64,000 bases of DNA from Vombatus ursinus (GCF_900497805.2 NW_020954681.1:3369860-3433859); one strand, 5' to 3'; shown: positions 1 through 11,195, numbered from the stretch's first letter. Program-made: numbers and translations. The notes: generated by a model from the letters alone, not told the origin.

Positions 1-916
1 CTGGAATATTAGATTCCATGCCCTTCGGTCCCTTAATGTAGAAGCTGCTAAATCTTGTGTTATCCTGATTGTGTTTCCACAATACTTGAATTGTTTCTTT
101 CTGGCTGCTTGTAATATTTTCTCCTTGACCTGGGAACTCTGGAATTTGGCTATAATATTCCTAGGAGTTTTCCTTTGGGGATTTCTTTTAGGAGGAGATT
201 GGTGGATTCTTTCCATTTCTATTTTGCCCTCTGGTTCTAAAATATCAGGGCAGTTTTCCTTGATCATTTCTTGAAAGATGATGTCTAGGCCCTTTTTTTG
301 ATCATGGCTTTCAGATAGTCCAATAATTTTTAAATTCTCTCTCCTGGATCTATTTTCCAGGTCAGTTGTTTTTCCAATGAGATATTTCACATTATTTTCT
401 AATTTTTCATTCTTTTGGATTTGTTTTATAGTGTCTTGATTTCTCATTAAGTCACTAGCTTCCAATTGCTCTATTCTAGTTTTTAAGGAAGTATTTTCTT
501 CAGTAATCTTTTGGACTTCCTTTTCCATTTGGCCAATTTTGCTTTTTAGGGCATTCTTCTTCTCATTGGCTTTTGGACCTCTTTTGCCATTTGGGTTAGT
601 CTATTTTCAAGGTGTTATTTTCTTCAGTATTTTTTGGGGTCTCCTTTAACAAGCTATTGACTTGTTTTTCATGATTTTCTTGCATCTCTCTTATTTCTCT
701 TCCCAGTTTTTCTTCTACTTCTATTACTTGCTTCTCAAAATCCCTTTTGGGGTCTTCCAAGGCCTGGGACTGATTCATATTTTTCTTAGAGGCTTTGAAT
801 GTAGGAGCTTTGACTTTGTTATCTTCTTCTGGTTGTATGTTTTGATCTTCTTTGTCACCACAGTAAGATAATATAGTCTGACTCTTTTTGCGCTGCTTAC
901 TCATGATCCCGGCCAA
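1..916 (-). pseudogene. L1 ORF1p (RNA-binding chaperone), partial, frameshifted
   Basis: This encodes the L1 ORF1 protein, the trimeric coiled-coil RNA chaperone that packages LINE RNA in the cytoplasm. The first 106 codons (916 to 596) start MAGIMSKQRKKS and lead into a Glu/Lys/Asn-rich coiled coil. The coiled coil continues in other frames and then in one clean frame to the window edge. That frame carries the RRM start RRENLKIIGL at about 345-315, then ERIHQSPPKR and KEKILQAARKK, which match the L1 RRM/C-terminal domain. At least two small frameshifts (about 605-595 and about 570) break the frame, so it is unlikely to make full-length protein. The start was placed at the first in-frame ATG; the internal MSKQ may be the true start. 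The C-terminus is outside the window. Confidence 0.85.
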
Positions 917-1640
917 TTACTTGAGTTTTAAATTCTTTGTTAAGGTAGGAAGTGTACTGTCCCAAGCTTCAGGGGTTTGTACAGCTGTTTTCAGAGATAC
1001 TTCTAGGGATCTGAAAATTTTCAGTTCTTCCAAGGTGTTATGATAAGGGGCGAGGTGTTTCCTCTCCACCACCACAAGCTCCACCATGCCAGTACTCCTC
1101 CTCGTCCCAGGACTACCCCTCAGAACTGTGACCCAGATTCAAGCATGGGCAAAGCAAGAGATTCCTGCCTCAGCCCTGGCAAAGAGATCCCTGCAATCCC
1201 CCTCTGATCAGCCACTCGATTTCCCCCTCACTCTGTGGGCCAGAAGCTCAGGAGGCAGCCACGGCCCGCGCTCAGGACTTGCGGCTGAGACCCAGCTTCT
1301 TCTCTCACTGCAGTCACAGACTTTTCCCACTGACCTTCTAAGTTGTCTTTGGCGTTCATGGGTTGAGAAGTCTGGAAACTGCCACAACTGCCCACAATTC
1401 AGCCTTCTGAGGCCTTGCTCCAGGTTCGCTGTGGCCTACGCACCCATGCCAAACTGCGCCCCTCTCCTCGCCCAATGCAATAAACCTTTCTGATCAATCA
1501 TCCAGGTTGTCTTGAGCTGGAAATTTGTTTCACTCTTTGTTTTTGTGAGTTCTGCTGCTTTAGAATTTGTTCAGAGACATTTTTTAACAGATATTTGGAG
1601 GGGTTTGGGGGGAGAGCTCAAGCAAGTCACTGCTATCACT

Positions 1641-1652
1641 CCGCCATCTTGG
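1641..1652 (-). promoter_or_regulatory. YY1-type motif of the L1 5' end
   Basis: The minus strand reads CCAAGATGGCGG about 13 bases inside the element's 5' end. This is the position and core (AAGATGGC) of the YY1 site that sets the transcription start in mammalian L1s. Function in this copy is inferred from family knowledge. Confidence 0.55.
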
Positions 1653-1665
1653 CTCTGCCCCCCCC

Positions 1666-2820
1666 ATTCTACTTTTTAAGGAGTTCTTTCTTCAGTGAAT
1701 TTTTGCACCTCTTTTTCCATTTGACCAATTCTGCTTTTTAAGGCATTCTTCTCCTTATTGGCTTTTTGGACCTCTTTTACTATTTGGCCTAGTCTGTTTT
1801 TCAAGGTATTATTTTCTTCAGTATTTTTGTGTCTCCTTTACTAAGCTGTTTACCTATTTTTCATGATTTTCTGGCATCACTCTCATTTCTCTTCATAATT
1901 TTTCCTCTACCTCTCTTACATGTTTTTCAAAACCCTTTTTGAGCTCTTCCATGGCCTGAGACCAATTCATATTTACCTTGGAGGCTTTGGATAAAGGAGC
2001 CTTGACTTTATTATCTTCTTCTGAGTGTGTTTTCATCTTCCTTGTCACCATAGTAACTTTCTGTGGTCAGAATTTTTTTCTGTTGTTTGCTCATTTTCCT
2101 CGCCTATTTCTTCACTTTTACCTCTACGTTAGGGTAAGGTTCTCCTTTCAGGGTGGAGGGTGCACTGTCCCAAGCTTCAGGGATTTTCAGAGCTACTTCT
2201 AGGGACCTATAAGTTTCCAGTTTTTCCAAAGTGGTATGATCTAAGGAGAAGTTTGTTTACTACTCTCCTGGCCTGTGCTCTGGCCTGTGAGCAACCACAA
2301 CCACTCTTTTCTGCCCTGGAACTGTGATGAGGTCCCCGCTTCACTGTGGCTACAAGTTCTGACATGCTAGTCCTCCTCCTCACCCTGGTACTACCACCCA
2401 AGAATGTGACCTACATCTGAGTATGGGCAAAGCAACAGAGTCCTGCTTCAGGGCTAGTGAAGAAATCCCTGTAATCTCCTTCTTATCAGTTATTTGATCT
2501 CCTTACCATCTGTGGGCTGAGAACTCTGGAAGCAGTTCCTACCACTGCTGATTCAGTGGTTCCCAAGGCCTGCTCCTGTTTTGCTAGGGCCTGGTCTGTG
2601 CTGGCATAGACTGCCCTGGATTATGCTCCACTTTCACCCCGGTGTGACAGACCTTTCCTGCTGATCTTCTAAGTTGTATTTGGCTGGAAAATTATTTTAC
2701 CCCATCCTTTTGTTGGTTCTGTTACTCCAGGAATTTTTTTATGGCATTATTTAAAGGTATTTGGAGGGGTTTGGGGCACAGCTCAGTTGAGTTGCTGCCT
2801 TTTCTCTACCACCTTGGCCA
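1666..2820 (-). mobile_element. Second, older L1 5' end (5' UTR and start of ORF1)
   Basis: This repeats the structure of the outer L1 in the same orientation. The 5' UTR runs from about 2820 to 2095 and the ORF1 start is at about 2094 (MSKQQKK-like). The coiled-coil coding region then stops abruptly at 1666, where the younger L1's 5' end begins. It is more diverged: the 5'-terminal AAGATGG motif is decayed to CAAGGTGG and the frame is broken. Two histories fit: insertion of the younger L1 into this one, or a tandem arrangement. Confidence 0.8.
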
Positions 2821-2945
2821 ACTGAACTGGATTTAAGTGAGGCAGGGCTGTGCAAAGTCATCAGCTTCACACTCCTCTAGAGTCATCTGAGTCCAGTGAC
2901 AAAACGTATGTCAGGACAACTAGCAATGACCCCCTACTACTACCC
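2821..2945 (+). repeat. Unclassified marsupial repeat, fragment (same family as about 42010-42110)
   Basis: The stretch starting aactggatttaagtgag, through gtgcaaagtcatcag to ggacaactag, matches positions of about 42013-42112 with scattered substitutions. It abuts the 5' end of the older L1. The family is not identified. Confidence 0.6.
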
Positions 2946-4009
2946 AGTGTGGTGACAACCTGTTCCTGGATCAGAGAATGAAAGTCATCTTAGATGGCAG
3001 GATCCAGAGTAGATTTGCTTTCACAACTCTCATTGCCATTTGCACCTACTTGGTATAACCTATATAATAACCATAGACCATAGGGGCAAGATCTCTGAGT
3101 ATGAGGCTATCATGGGCCATGACTATTATGACATTTTTCCCCTCCCCTCCCATGCCTCTCACATCACCACTATCTTTCCAGAATCTTCTCAAAGCTACTA
3201 ATGGACTGTTCCTTTTTCCACCCATGCTCTGACTGGCATGCAGAACTATTTTATCAGCTCTTAGTGCATGAACACTGGGCTCTATGCATACCTCTGCTTA
3301 TCAGTACGAAGAATTTGTCTTCCTCCTGACACTCTGAAATACCCACCGAGAACTGGCATCAACCAGATTCATGGAGAGAGGGCTGGGGAGGGGACCTTTC
3401 CCATGTTCTGAGCACTAACCCTCAGGTACCTCGATCCATCTATGCCCGGACAGAGTGCTGAGCACCAACAGCAGATTGGGATCCCAGTGATTTCTTTTTT
3501 GCCAGGGTGTGTTCTAAACAGACAGCTTGGTTGAGTTTCCATTAGTGCTTCTCTAGTATTTTATTTTTCTCTCTGTGTACTGGCATCATAACCCTATGGT
3601 AAGTTTGTACACATGTTGATTATATTAGAGCTAATTTATTCCCCAGATAATTTTATAGGCAGGATATTTTATTGCATCTTAACCCTTCTCCTAGAAAGGA
3701 ATGTCAAACATTATAGCTAAATCCACATTAATAATAGTAGTTGAGTATCATTTGGACTATGCTTAATGGTTCCCATGGCTTCTAGGAAGTAATTGTAAAG
3801 CCATAGAGCTCCTAATCTGTCTCTAAGTATATTACCAGAACCTGATCTACAGACCCTCACATTCTGTTCTACTCTTAGACAGCACATTTACTTTAACAGT
3901 ATCTTTATATTAAACCAATGACATTACTTCTTCCTCCTTGAAATTAGCATCTCCAAGGTACTGCAAGAAAAAGCAATCCAAAATGGTTAAACATCCAACT
4001 ATACTGTTA
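2946..4009. other. Unassigned, no gene recognised
   Basis: Moderately AT-rich sequence with no repeat family or coding signal I can name. Around 2980-3500 there are short open stretches in several frames, but none resembles a known protein and all are interrupted. Confidence 0.4.
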
Positions 4010-4112
4010 AAGCTAGAAGGAACCAATTCTCTCATTTTATAGGTGGAGAAACTGAGGCCCCAAGAGAAGAAGTGACTTTCCCAAGGATCTGTCACAACCT
4101 ATTCATGCCTGC
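4010..4112 (-). repeat. MIR-superfamily SINE fragment
   Basis: The core reads attttataggtggagaaactgaggc and then gtgactttcccaaggat. This is the reverse complement of the conserved MIR core (tcactt..cctcagtttcctc). Confidence 0.7.
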
Positions 4113-4179
4113 TCTCCCTGGGTCACTCACTCTGCTCAGTCTCCTCTTTCTCCTCTTCCTCCCACTGAAACTTGGAATC

Positions 4180-4480
4180 TACTATTAGGGCCTTGAGTTC
4201 TGATGGGTGACCTGTCACCTTTTCATATTATCATGCCCCAAACCAGTCCAGTACCCCTCTCCTGACCCTTTCCAATACATGTCATTATGCAAGTACTCTT
4301 CCCTCCCCTTTTCCAACTTTTCCCTTATTGTATTATCTTCTTATCTTTCCCCCATTAGAACATAAGCTCTTTGAAGGTAGGGACTGGCTTGCTTGGTTGC
4401 TAGTATTGGTATCCTTAAGTACAGTGTCTATCACTTAGTAAGCACTTAATGAGTCATTCACTCATTCATTCATTCACCTA
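4180..4480 (+). repeat. L2 LINE 3' end
   Basis: It contains attagaacataagctctttgaaggtagggactg and ends with acttagtaagcacttaatgag. This is the L2 3' untranslated tail in forward orientation. The 5' boundary is approximate. Confidence 0.7.
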
Positions 4481-5529
4481 AAATACTAAGAGGAAGGTAG
4501 GGCTATTTCTCATGATTTAATGCTCTGAGTATATAGATCATCCTCTACTCTCCCAAGGGTACCTGCTGCTGTCATAAGGTGAACTAGAGGAAATAGATCA
4601 GTATGTCAAAGATGGATGTAGGAAAGGGGGGAAGGGGAATTTTCACAATGGCACCTGAGCACCTACTATTATAAATACCTATGCCAGTGTTTAATTATAC
4701 TTTCCTGAAGTCTACACCAGATTCAGAAAGAAGGGGTTTGTGAGACTGCCCAACATGAAGCAGGAGAGTTTTGGGGGATAAGAGTAGGTATAGTTGTATT
4801 GGAGACTGGCTAGTCCCAGGCAGTGACACACAACCCATCTTTTCACCCTCTGATTGGTTGATTACATACTCCTTGGCATCAGATCACAACCTTCTACTCT
4901 GGACACCAGCGTTCTAGACCTTAACAACAGCCTCCATCTTTCCTCCTGCCAATAGAAGCCCTTTAGAGGCAAACACACAGAATCCAGGTCAGCAAAGCTG
5001 AGGCATTTATAATTACCTGGGAAGGTCAGAGCTAAGAATGAAAGTGGGATGGAGTCTGACCCTAGAATGGGTCTGAATTATTTTCCACTTTGCTTTGCCC
5101 ATAAAGAAAGGGGAAAAAAAATCTTACTAATAACATCTCCTGGCCTTCCAGCATTTAATGGTTTCACCCCTCCCCTTATACTCCCTTAGGGCAGCTTTAA
5201 AATAAAAAGGATTTTATTTCATGATCTAATTTATAGAGACAAAATGAATGTTATCTGGTATGTCATTAGCAGTAACACAAACAAAAGAGATCAGACTTGT
5301 AATAACCAGGATATATTTAATGTAATTAAACAGTCAAAATGCATTTCCTTCCCCCCCCCCACATATTCATAAACTTTTCTATTTAGAACCTTCTGGGCCT
5401 GTAGGCTTCTCTTTTTCCAATACTGCCCCTCCAGTCTTGGCTGTTAGAATTCTCTCCAACATCTCTACACAGTGCTTGCCTTGAAGGCCCTTAACAGTTG
5501 TCTCTATCCAAGAAGAAGACTCAGAGAGC
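4481..5529. other. Unassigned stretch
   Basis: No gene or confidently named repeat. It includes a C10 run at about 5352-5361. Confidence 0.4.
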
Positions 5530-5680
5530 AGGTTTCTGCGAAGTTTGCCACCTGTGTGACCTTGGACAAGTCACGTGAAGTCCCTAAGCCTCAGTTTCCT
5601 CATCCATAAAATGACTGGTTTAGAGTAAGTGGCCTCTGAGATTCCTTTAAGTTCCTGAAAGATACTAAAATTCTCAAATC
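5530..5680 (+). repeat. MIR3-like SINE
   Basis: The core gtgtgaccttggacaagtcacgtgaag leads into cctcagtttcctcatcc. The tail ggcctctgagattcctttaagttcc resembles the L3/CR1 3' end. Confidence 0.75.
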
Positions 5681-5870
5681 GGAGTTCAAGTTCTGCTCCA
5701 GATATTCATTAGTTTTGTGATGGAGCAGAAGTCTCTTAACCTCTCTGAGCCTCAGCTTCCTCATCTGTAAAATGGGAATAATAATACCTTTAGTACTTAG
5801 CACTTCTGTGAGACTCAAACAAGACATAATAATTATAAGACACTTGACCAATTATAAAGAGTGGTTCTTA
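5681..5870 (+). repeat. MIR SINE
   Basis: It has a B-box-like gagttcaagttctg, then ctctctgagcctcagcttcctcatctgtaaaatggg, then ctgtgagactcaaacaag. This is a forward MIR directly behind another MIR-type copy. Confidence 0.8.
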
Positions 5871-5899
5871 CTGCTATTTTTCTCCAAACACATCCTGGG

Positions 5900-6455
5900 C
5901 TCTCTTACCTATGTGATTTTGCTAGAAAGCCCTCTCCCTGCTTTGGTCACTAAATTCCTACTCAGCCTTTGAAATACAATATAAATATCACCTCCTCCAT
6001 GAAGCCTTCCCTGATTTCGATAGCAAATAATGACTTGTCCTCTCCCAACCTCCCACAGCACTCTCTACGTTCCAGCATCCCTGCTTTCTTCCTTTCCCCC
6101 TGTGCCTCCACTTTGTGTTGTAGCACCTTTTCAGTGCCTGCTCCCGGTGTCTAGAACACTTTCCCTCCTGACTTCTGTCCTCTAGTTTCCCTGGCTTCCT
6201 TTAAGATTCAGCTCAAATTCTACTTTCTAAAAGATACCTTTCTCCCCACCTGATAACCCCACCTTTCCCTCTAAAGGAAGAAACTCCTATAGAAACCATA
6301 CATATCTTGTGTGTACATAGCTGTCTTTACACCACCTCTTCCATCAGAACATAAACTCTTTGAGGTTAAGCCCACGTTTTATCTTTTTTGTATCTATAGC
6401 ACTTACACAGTGCATGGCACACAGTAAGTGATTAATAAATGCTTGTTGCTGACTC
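5900..6455 (+). repeat. L2 LINE 3' region
   Basis: A C/T-rich strand with gaagccttccctgattt, then attcagctcaaattctac, then agaacataaactctttgagg. It ends gcacacagtaagtgattaataaatgcttgttg, the complete 3' end of L2. The front half repeats part of the motif order, so two copies or an internal duplication are possible. Confidence 0.78.
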
Positions 6456-6735
6456 TTTACTCCAATCCAGCTGTCGCTTTCCCCCACTGGTGAGCTCTTC
6501 CCAGAACCTCCATTTGGAAGAAGGGCCCAGACCAGTTATCCCTCATTAAAAATGCTAAACTTAATGCTGCCAGGTCCCTTCTCAGACACCACTTTCTCTC
6601 TCCTGCCTTTTCTGTACTGTCTTCCCCCGTTAGAACATAAACTCCTTGATGGTAAGAACTGTCTTTCTTTTTGCTTGTATGCATATCTCCAGTGCCTGGT
6701 TACATAATAAGTGTTTGCTGATTCAGCTTATCAAT
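6456..6735 (+). repeat. L2 LINE 3' end, second copy
   Basis: It carries gttagaacataaactccttgatggtaagaactg and ends cataataagtgtttgctgatt, again the L2 3' terminus in the same direction as its neighbour. Confidence 0.72.
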
Positions 6736-6789
6736 AGAGAGTAACACAATGCATTATGGTTATGTTTTGAAATCCAATCCCTGACACCC

Positions 6790-6925
6790 CCTCCACACTA
6801 ACACTGCTAGACAGAAGAAGTTCCATGAGGGCAGAGACTGTCTTTTCTACACAATGCCAAGTGAAGTACTCTGTTCCCAATGGGTAATGTGAATTAATAT
6901 TTGATGAATTTCAATGAGAATTTGC
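6790..6925 (+). repeat. L2 LINE 3' end, third decayed copy
   Basis: The order gttccatgagggcagagactgtctttt, then caatgccaagtgaagt, then aatatttgatgaattt fits the L2 tail, with many substitutions. Confidence 0.5.
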
Positions 6926-7789
6926 CCTTCAAGTCACCTGTCCTCTCCTAATCCTGTGCTGTTTGGGTTCAGTCCATGAATGCTTTCTCTTAGGCTGGCT
7001 GGTTTCCATGCCTTCATTGTATGTGTCCTATGATAACTTCATTACATTCCTACATTAACTCCTAAACCAGCTTCAAAGAATGTGGCAGTGATCATCCCAT
7101 TGTACCCCCAAAGGGACTGCTTGATGTCTCTATGGACCAGAAGGAATGGGAAGTCAAATACATTTCTTGGAAATCTTGGGTGTTTCCTTGGGCTGGGTCT
7201 CATTCCTTTTCATATCAGATGATCAAGTTGTTCAAAGCAGATTCATAGACTGTCCTACAGAAGAGCTCCTCTCAAGGCCAGACAATTGGCTGCTCTTGAC
7301 CTTGAAGCCAAACTCCTGACAAAGGTAGAAATTCTCAGAAAGTATCCACTAAGGCACTGTAATACAAGATGGGATCTCTTCCCAGACAACTGTGATTTTA
7401 ACAGAGTAAATTCAAACCGATAAAGGCCAGTGTCAGGAGTGCTCTCAGAGATCATTCTTGTTTGTTTGCTTTGTAAATAAAATTGTATTGATATTTTTTG
7501 GATTTTTCATATTACCGTAGTCTCCTCCAGTTCCTCTCTCCACACCCCTCCCAGACAGCCACACGAGATGGTAAACAGCAATTTTTAAAGACACAAAAAG
7601 GAAAAAAATCAGCATAACTAGTCAAGAGACTGAAAAAAAATCTGAAAAAACATGCATTGTGCAACACTTAAGGATTTCCTACTTCTGCAAAGGTGGGGAT
7701 GGGGTGGGAGGATCTTCATTTTCATTGAACTTCCCTATTGGTACAGCAACCCAAAAGGGCCACCAACTTCCTCTTAAACAATCCCAGTG
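6926..7789. other. Unassigned stretch, possibly an old dispersed repeat at 7461-7760
   Basis: No gene is seen. The block 7461-7760 (aataaaattgtattgatattttttg, C/T-rich centre, gtgcaacactta) has the look of an interspersed repeat, but I cannot place it. Confidence 0.35.
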
Positions 7790-7985
7790 ATAAGGACGGT
7801 GGTTTAGTGGGAAAAGTACTCAACTTGGGGACACAGGACCCGAGTTTGAAACTCAACTCTGCCACTTAATAACTGTGTGAAATCAGGCAATTCCCTTAAC
7901 TTTCTGGAACTCAGTTTCCTCTTTTTTTTTTCAAATGAAAGGATTGTACTAGATGACCTCTAAAGTATTTTCCAGCCCTAGATCA
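7790..7985 (+). repeat. MIR3-like SINE with L3-type tail
   Basis: It begins ggtttagtgggaaaagtactcaacttggg, passes through gtgtgaaatcaggcaattcccttaac and ends tagatgacctctaaagtattttccagccctagatcat. That ending is the L3/CR1-like 3' end that MIR3-type SINEs use. Confidence 0.75.
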
Positions 7986-7989
7986 TAAT

Positions 7990-8262
7990 GGGCTACTATG
8001 TGGCGCTATGGTGGATAGATAGAGGGCCAGGTCTGGCGTCAGAAAGACTCATCGTAGTTAGTTCAAATCTGGCCTCAGACACTTACTAGCTGTGTGACCC
8101 TGGGCAAATCACTTCACCCTGTTTGCCTCAGTTTCCTGATCTGTAAAATGAGCTGGAGAAGGAAATGACAAACCACTCCAGTATCTTTGCCAACAAAACC
8201 CCAAATGGGGTCACGAAGAGTCAGATATGACTGAACTAACTGAACAACAACAACAATAAAAA
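7990..8262 (+). repeat. MAR1-type SINE (RTE-tailed)
   Basis: The MIR-like head (gtggcgctatggtggatag, then gcctcagacacttactagctgtgtgaccctgggc) is joined to tggagaaggaaatgacaaaccactcc and ends gactgaactaactgaacaacaacaacaata. The tail is the BovB/RTE-like 3' end with (CAA)n, which implies mobilisation by an RTE LINE. Confidence 0.85.
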
Positions 8263-8264
8263 GA

Positions 8265-8400
8265 ATTATAATCCTGTATGAACTTATTACCTTACACAGG
8301 AAACCATTCCATTTTTGAAAAGCTCTAATTATTGGAAAGATTTTCCTTATGTTGAGTTGAAATATATTTCTACCCATTGGTTATAGCTTCTAGAAGGAAA
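8265..8400 (-). repeat. L3/CR1 LINE fragment
   Basis: The block ccattccatttttgaaaagctctaattattggaaagattttcc with gttgagttgaaatat is the reverse complement of the L3 3' region. The same order occurs at about 35330-35400. Confidence 0.6.
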
Positions 8401-8679
8401 ACGATAAGTGCAAAGAAGAAGAATGATAGGCAGAGGAAACATTATATTGAATGCCACCTCTGACATATATGGTGTCTATGACCTTAAGTCACTTAGCTTT
8501 CCTAGACCTAGATTGCTCACCCCTTCCCCTCCCATCCCACCTTGTCTAGCCTGGCTGTTCCTGCCACAAGGCCAGAACTAAGGCACTACCAGTCACCCAG
8601 TAGTAATGTCATCTAACTGAAGACAAAGCACTGAAGAGGAAATAATCAACCTCATGAATGCCAAGCTTGCCAACCTAAA
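8401..8679. other. Unassigned, with a weak MIR-like trace at 8440-8515
   Basis: The words ccacctctgacat and tatgaccttaagtcacttagc suggest a badly decayed forward MIR. Nothing else is recognised. Confidence 0.3.
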
Positions 8680-9200
8680 CAATAAAGTGACAGTAAGTTC
8701 ACCATGGAAAAGAACTAGCTGCTATAGCTATAAATGCCCACATTTTCAAAGGCTCCCTGCCTAACTTTGAAAGTGTATATAAACAATTTCACTTCCAAAT
8801 TTCCCAAGTGTGGTTACAATCTGTTGTCTCTCCAACATAAGGGGCTCCCTTTAAGAGTCTGTTCAGGACGGCAGAGAAAGTAGTTTTGTTTTATTTCTTT
8901 TAAATAATTTTAGGGCCATATGCTTTTCAAAAATAACATCACAGAAGCAAAGCCGGCAAACCATACTTTCAGAGCAGACTCTAAATGCATGCAAATGCAA
9001 CTTGCCAGATGGGCCAGCAAGCAGGCAGTTGACGCGATGAATCTCACCTGTTTGCACAAGGCATCGTTATAAGGAAGCTGCTGTCTCGGATTCCGGTGCC
9101 ACGTCCATGAATCTCTAAGTTTCCTCAAATTGCAGTGGGGAGCAAATTACTTGAGTCTCAAGGTGGAAAAAAAATCCTCTATGTATTGTTTGGCTTGACT
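8680..9200. other. Repeat-free block with retained CpGs; candidate conserved element
   Basis: No repeat is recognised. CpGs cluster at about 8869-9105 (ggacggc, agccggc, tgacgcgatg, gcatcg, ctcggattccgg, cacgtcc) although the surrounding DNA is CpG-poor. It also contains atgcatgcaaatgcaa, an octamer (ATGCAAAT) motif. The minus strand is open for 72 codons (9128-8910), but the product resembles nothing known and I do not call a gene. Confidence 0.35.
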
Positions 9201-9500
9201 TCTGTCAAAGAAGGAACATTGAGCTTATCTGATTTTAACTAGGGATGGCACCAGACCAAAGTGGTTCATAGTCATGTACCAACTGCTGATTGTCTGAAAC
9301 TAATTTCCTTAACACAGGCTCACAGGATTCTTTGAAATGTATCAAATACATTTGAAAGTGGATTTGTCATATGATGAGAGTGGGGGCTAATCAGTGGAAA
9401 ATCCATGTGTTCTAATGCTACCTTTGGGATGTGAAAAGAAAGCTAAGAAGGCCTAAGAGACATCGGCTGGGCCCCCAGTGGTGAACTTACAACATGGACA
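9201..9500. other. Unassigned stretch
   Basis: I see no recognisable gene or repeat here. Confidence 0.4.
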
Positions 9501-9504
9501 TGGA

Positions 9505-9990
9505 GGAGATTCACAGTGGGTCAGTCAAGGAGCATTTATTGAGTAATTACTAAGTACCAAGGCCAGTGCTAAGTGCTAGGACACAAATCATTACAAAAAC
9601 ACAATCCCTGCCCTCAATGAGCTGTAATAGAGGGGATAATATGAAAATAACCAGGTTCATACAATACACACATACATATATCAAAAGTAATCTTAGATGG
9701 AAAACACTAACATTAGGGACATTAGGAAAGGTCTCTCACAGAAGGTGGGATATGAGTTGAGTTTTGAAGGAAGCCAGAAGGAGGAGGTGAGAAGGAAAAG
9801 CATCCCAGATCTGGAGAATAGCCAATGACAAGGCATAGAGTCAGGGGATGGAGTGTCATGGGTGAAGACTGACTAAGGAGGCCAATGCCTACTTGATGAC
9901 CATAGGGTACATGGAGGAGAGTCAAGCATAAGACTGGAAAGGGACATAGGCTGGCAGGCATGGATGGGCAATTTGTATCATTTGAAATAA
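9505..9990 (+). repeat. L2-group LINE 3' region
   Basis: It starts gcatttattgagtaattactaagtaccaaggccagtgctaagtgctagg, then tccctgccctcaatgagctg. The L2 non-coding tail follows (tctcacagaaggtgggat, then gaaggaagccagaagg, then gggacatag). Confidence 0.75.
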
Positions 9991-10424
9991 TTAATACCCA
10001 CATCGATGAGATCACCAATCCAGGTGAGCATTATAGAATGCCCATAATGCAAAGCTGCTATGTTGGGGAGGGGGTAATAGGAGAGCTGTACAGTTCACAC
10101 CCACATTAGTCACTCAGAAGAGCTGACACTATATATTTTTTTGTCTCTCAGGAGAGACAATGATGGACATGCAAATTGCCAAATAAAGGATAAATTTGGT
10201 GGGACTTGACTTCTTACAGGCTTGAAAGCCTGACAGAAATCCAAAGAAATGTATGAACAGACATGCAAGAGGGACTCAGATCATAAGATTTCTTCTTTTT
10301 AAAAGGATAAGGTTTGTAACTCCCTGAGGAAGGAAATATCAATGGTAAAAGCTACATCTAAACTTTTGAGACTGATCTCTTATATGTTGTCCCTATTCTC
10401 AAGTAGTCTATGACTAAGTAATAA
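9991..10424. other. Unassigned stretch
   Basis: No gene or named repeat is visible. Confidence 0.4.
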
Positions 10425-10600
10425 GTATGTAGCTAGCGCTTTACATCTTTCAAAAATACTAGATCACACTTGTACAGTGTTAAGTTTGTATAAAGTTTAC
10501 AGAATACTTTTCCCCTGACAACCCTGAGGCAGGTTGTACAAGTAGGATTATTCTCAATTCACAGATGAGAAAACCTCAAGGCAATTCCTCAGTGTGATGT
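10425..10600 (-). repeat. MIR SINE
   Basis: The words tagcgctttacat, acaaccctgaggcagg and cacagatgagaaaacctcaaggcaattcc are the reverse complement of the MIR 3' half. Confidence 0.65.
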
Positions 10601-10839
10601 GGTAGCCCCAAAAGTAAGTTTGATCTTAGGATACATCCAAGACTGGGAAGCAATAGTCAGGCTGAACTCAGGCCTGGTCAGATACAGTCTAAAGTGCTGC
10701 CATCAGGTTTGGAGGTCATGTTTTAGGAAGGGCATTAATGAGCTTTCTCATTAGCAGTCCAAGAAGGCAGTGAGGCTCAAGATAATGCCATATGACTGTT
10801 AAGTGAAGGGATGGGCAATGGGTAGCCTGGGGAAGAGAA
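10601..10839. other. Unassigned stretch
   Basis: No gene or named repeat is seen. Confidence 0.4.
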
Positions 10840-11195
10840 GGCTCAGGGCAAACATGATAGCTGTCTTCAAGCATTTGAAGGGCTGCCACAGGCAAAAGAA
10901 TGAGATTTGTTCCGCTTATCTGCAGAAGACAGAATGAGGGGCAATGAGTAGAAAGTTGCAAATAGGTGGATTTTATTATATGTCAAGATAAATTTCTTAA
11001 CAAGGAGAACAGCTCTGACAAGAAAGGGGCTGCTGCCTGGGGAGGCGTGGGTTCACCCACACTAGAAGTCTTTAAGCAAAGATAGGATGATCACATGCTA
11101 AGTATGTTACAGGGACTCTTCTTTACATACAATATGGAATAGATGGCCTTGCAAAGGTCTTCCAAATCTGAGATTCTATGATTCCCTGAAAATGG
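10840..11195 (+). repeat. L3/CR1 LINE 3' end
   Basis: The words gatagctgtcttcaagcatttgaagggctg, gatttgttc, then agaagtctttaagcaaag and ggtcttccaaatc are in the L3 order. The end, gagattctatgattc, is the characteristic CR1/L3 3' terminus, so this is a forward, 5'-truncated copy. Confidence 0.8.

Larger units (their letters stand above)
1..1665 (-). mobile_element. L1 LINE, 5' end and ORF1 (runs off the left edge)
   Basis: Read on the minus strand, this begins at about 1665 with a G run and the GCAGAGCCAAGATGGCGG start typical of marsupial L1. A roughly 750 base 5' UTR follows, then ORF1 from about 916 to the window edge. The UTR is GC-richer than its surroundings. The element is younger than the L1 next to it, because ORF1 is still almost open. 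The rest of ORF1 and all of ORF2 would lie left of the window. Confidence 0.88.

Noticed and set aside
1086-1493. 135-codon plus-strand open frame
   Set aside because: It is antisense to the GC-rich 5' UTR of the L1, where long incidental frames are common.
2946-3530. Possible processed pseudogene
   Set aside because: Several short open stretches exist, but I could not match any to a known protein or see a poly(A) tail or target duplication.
8863-9128. Hidden coding exon on the minus strand
   Set aside because: Two overlapping frames are open, but neither product resembles a protein family and no convincing splice sites frame them.
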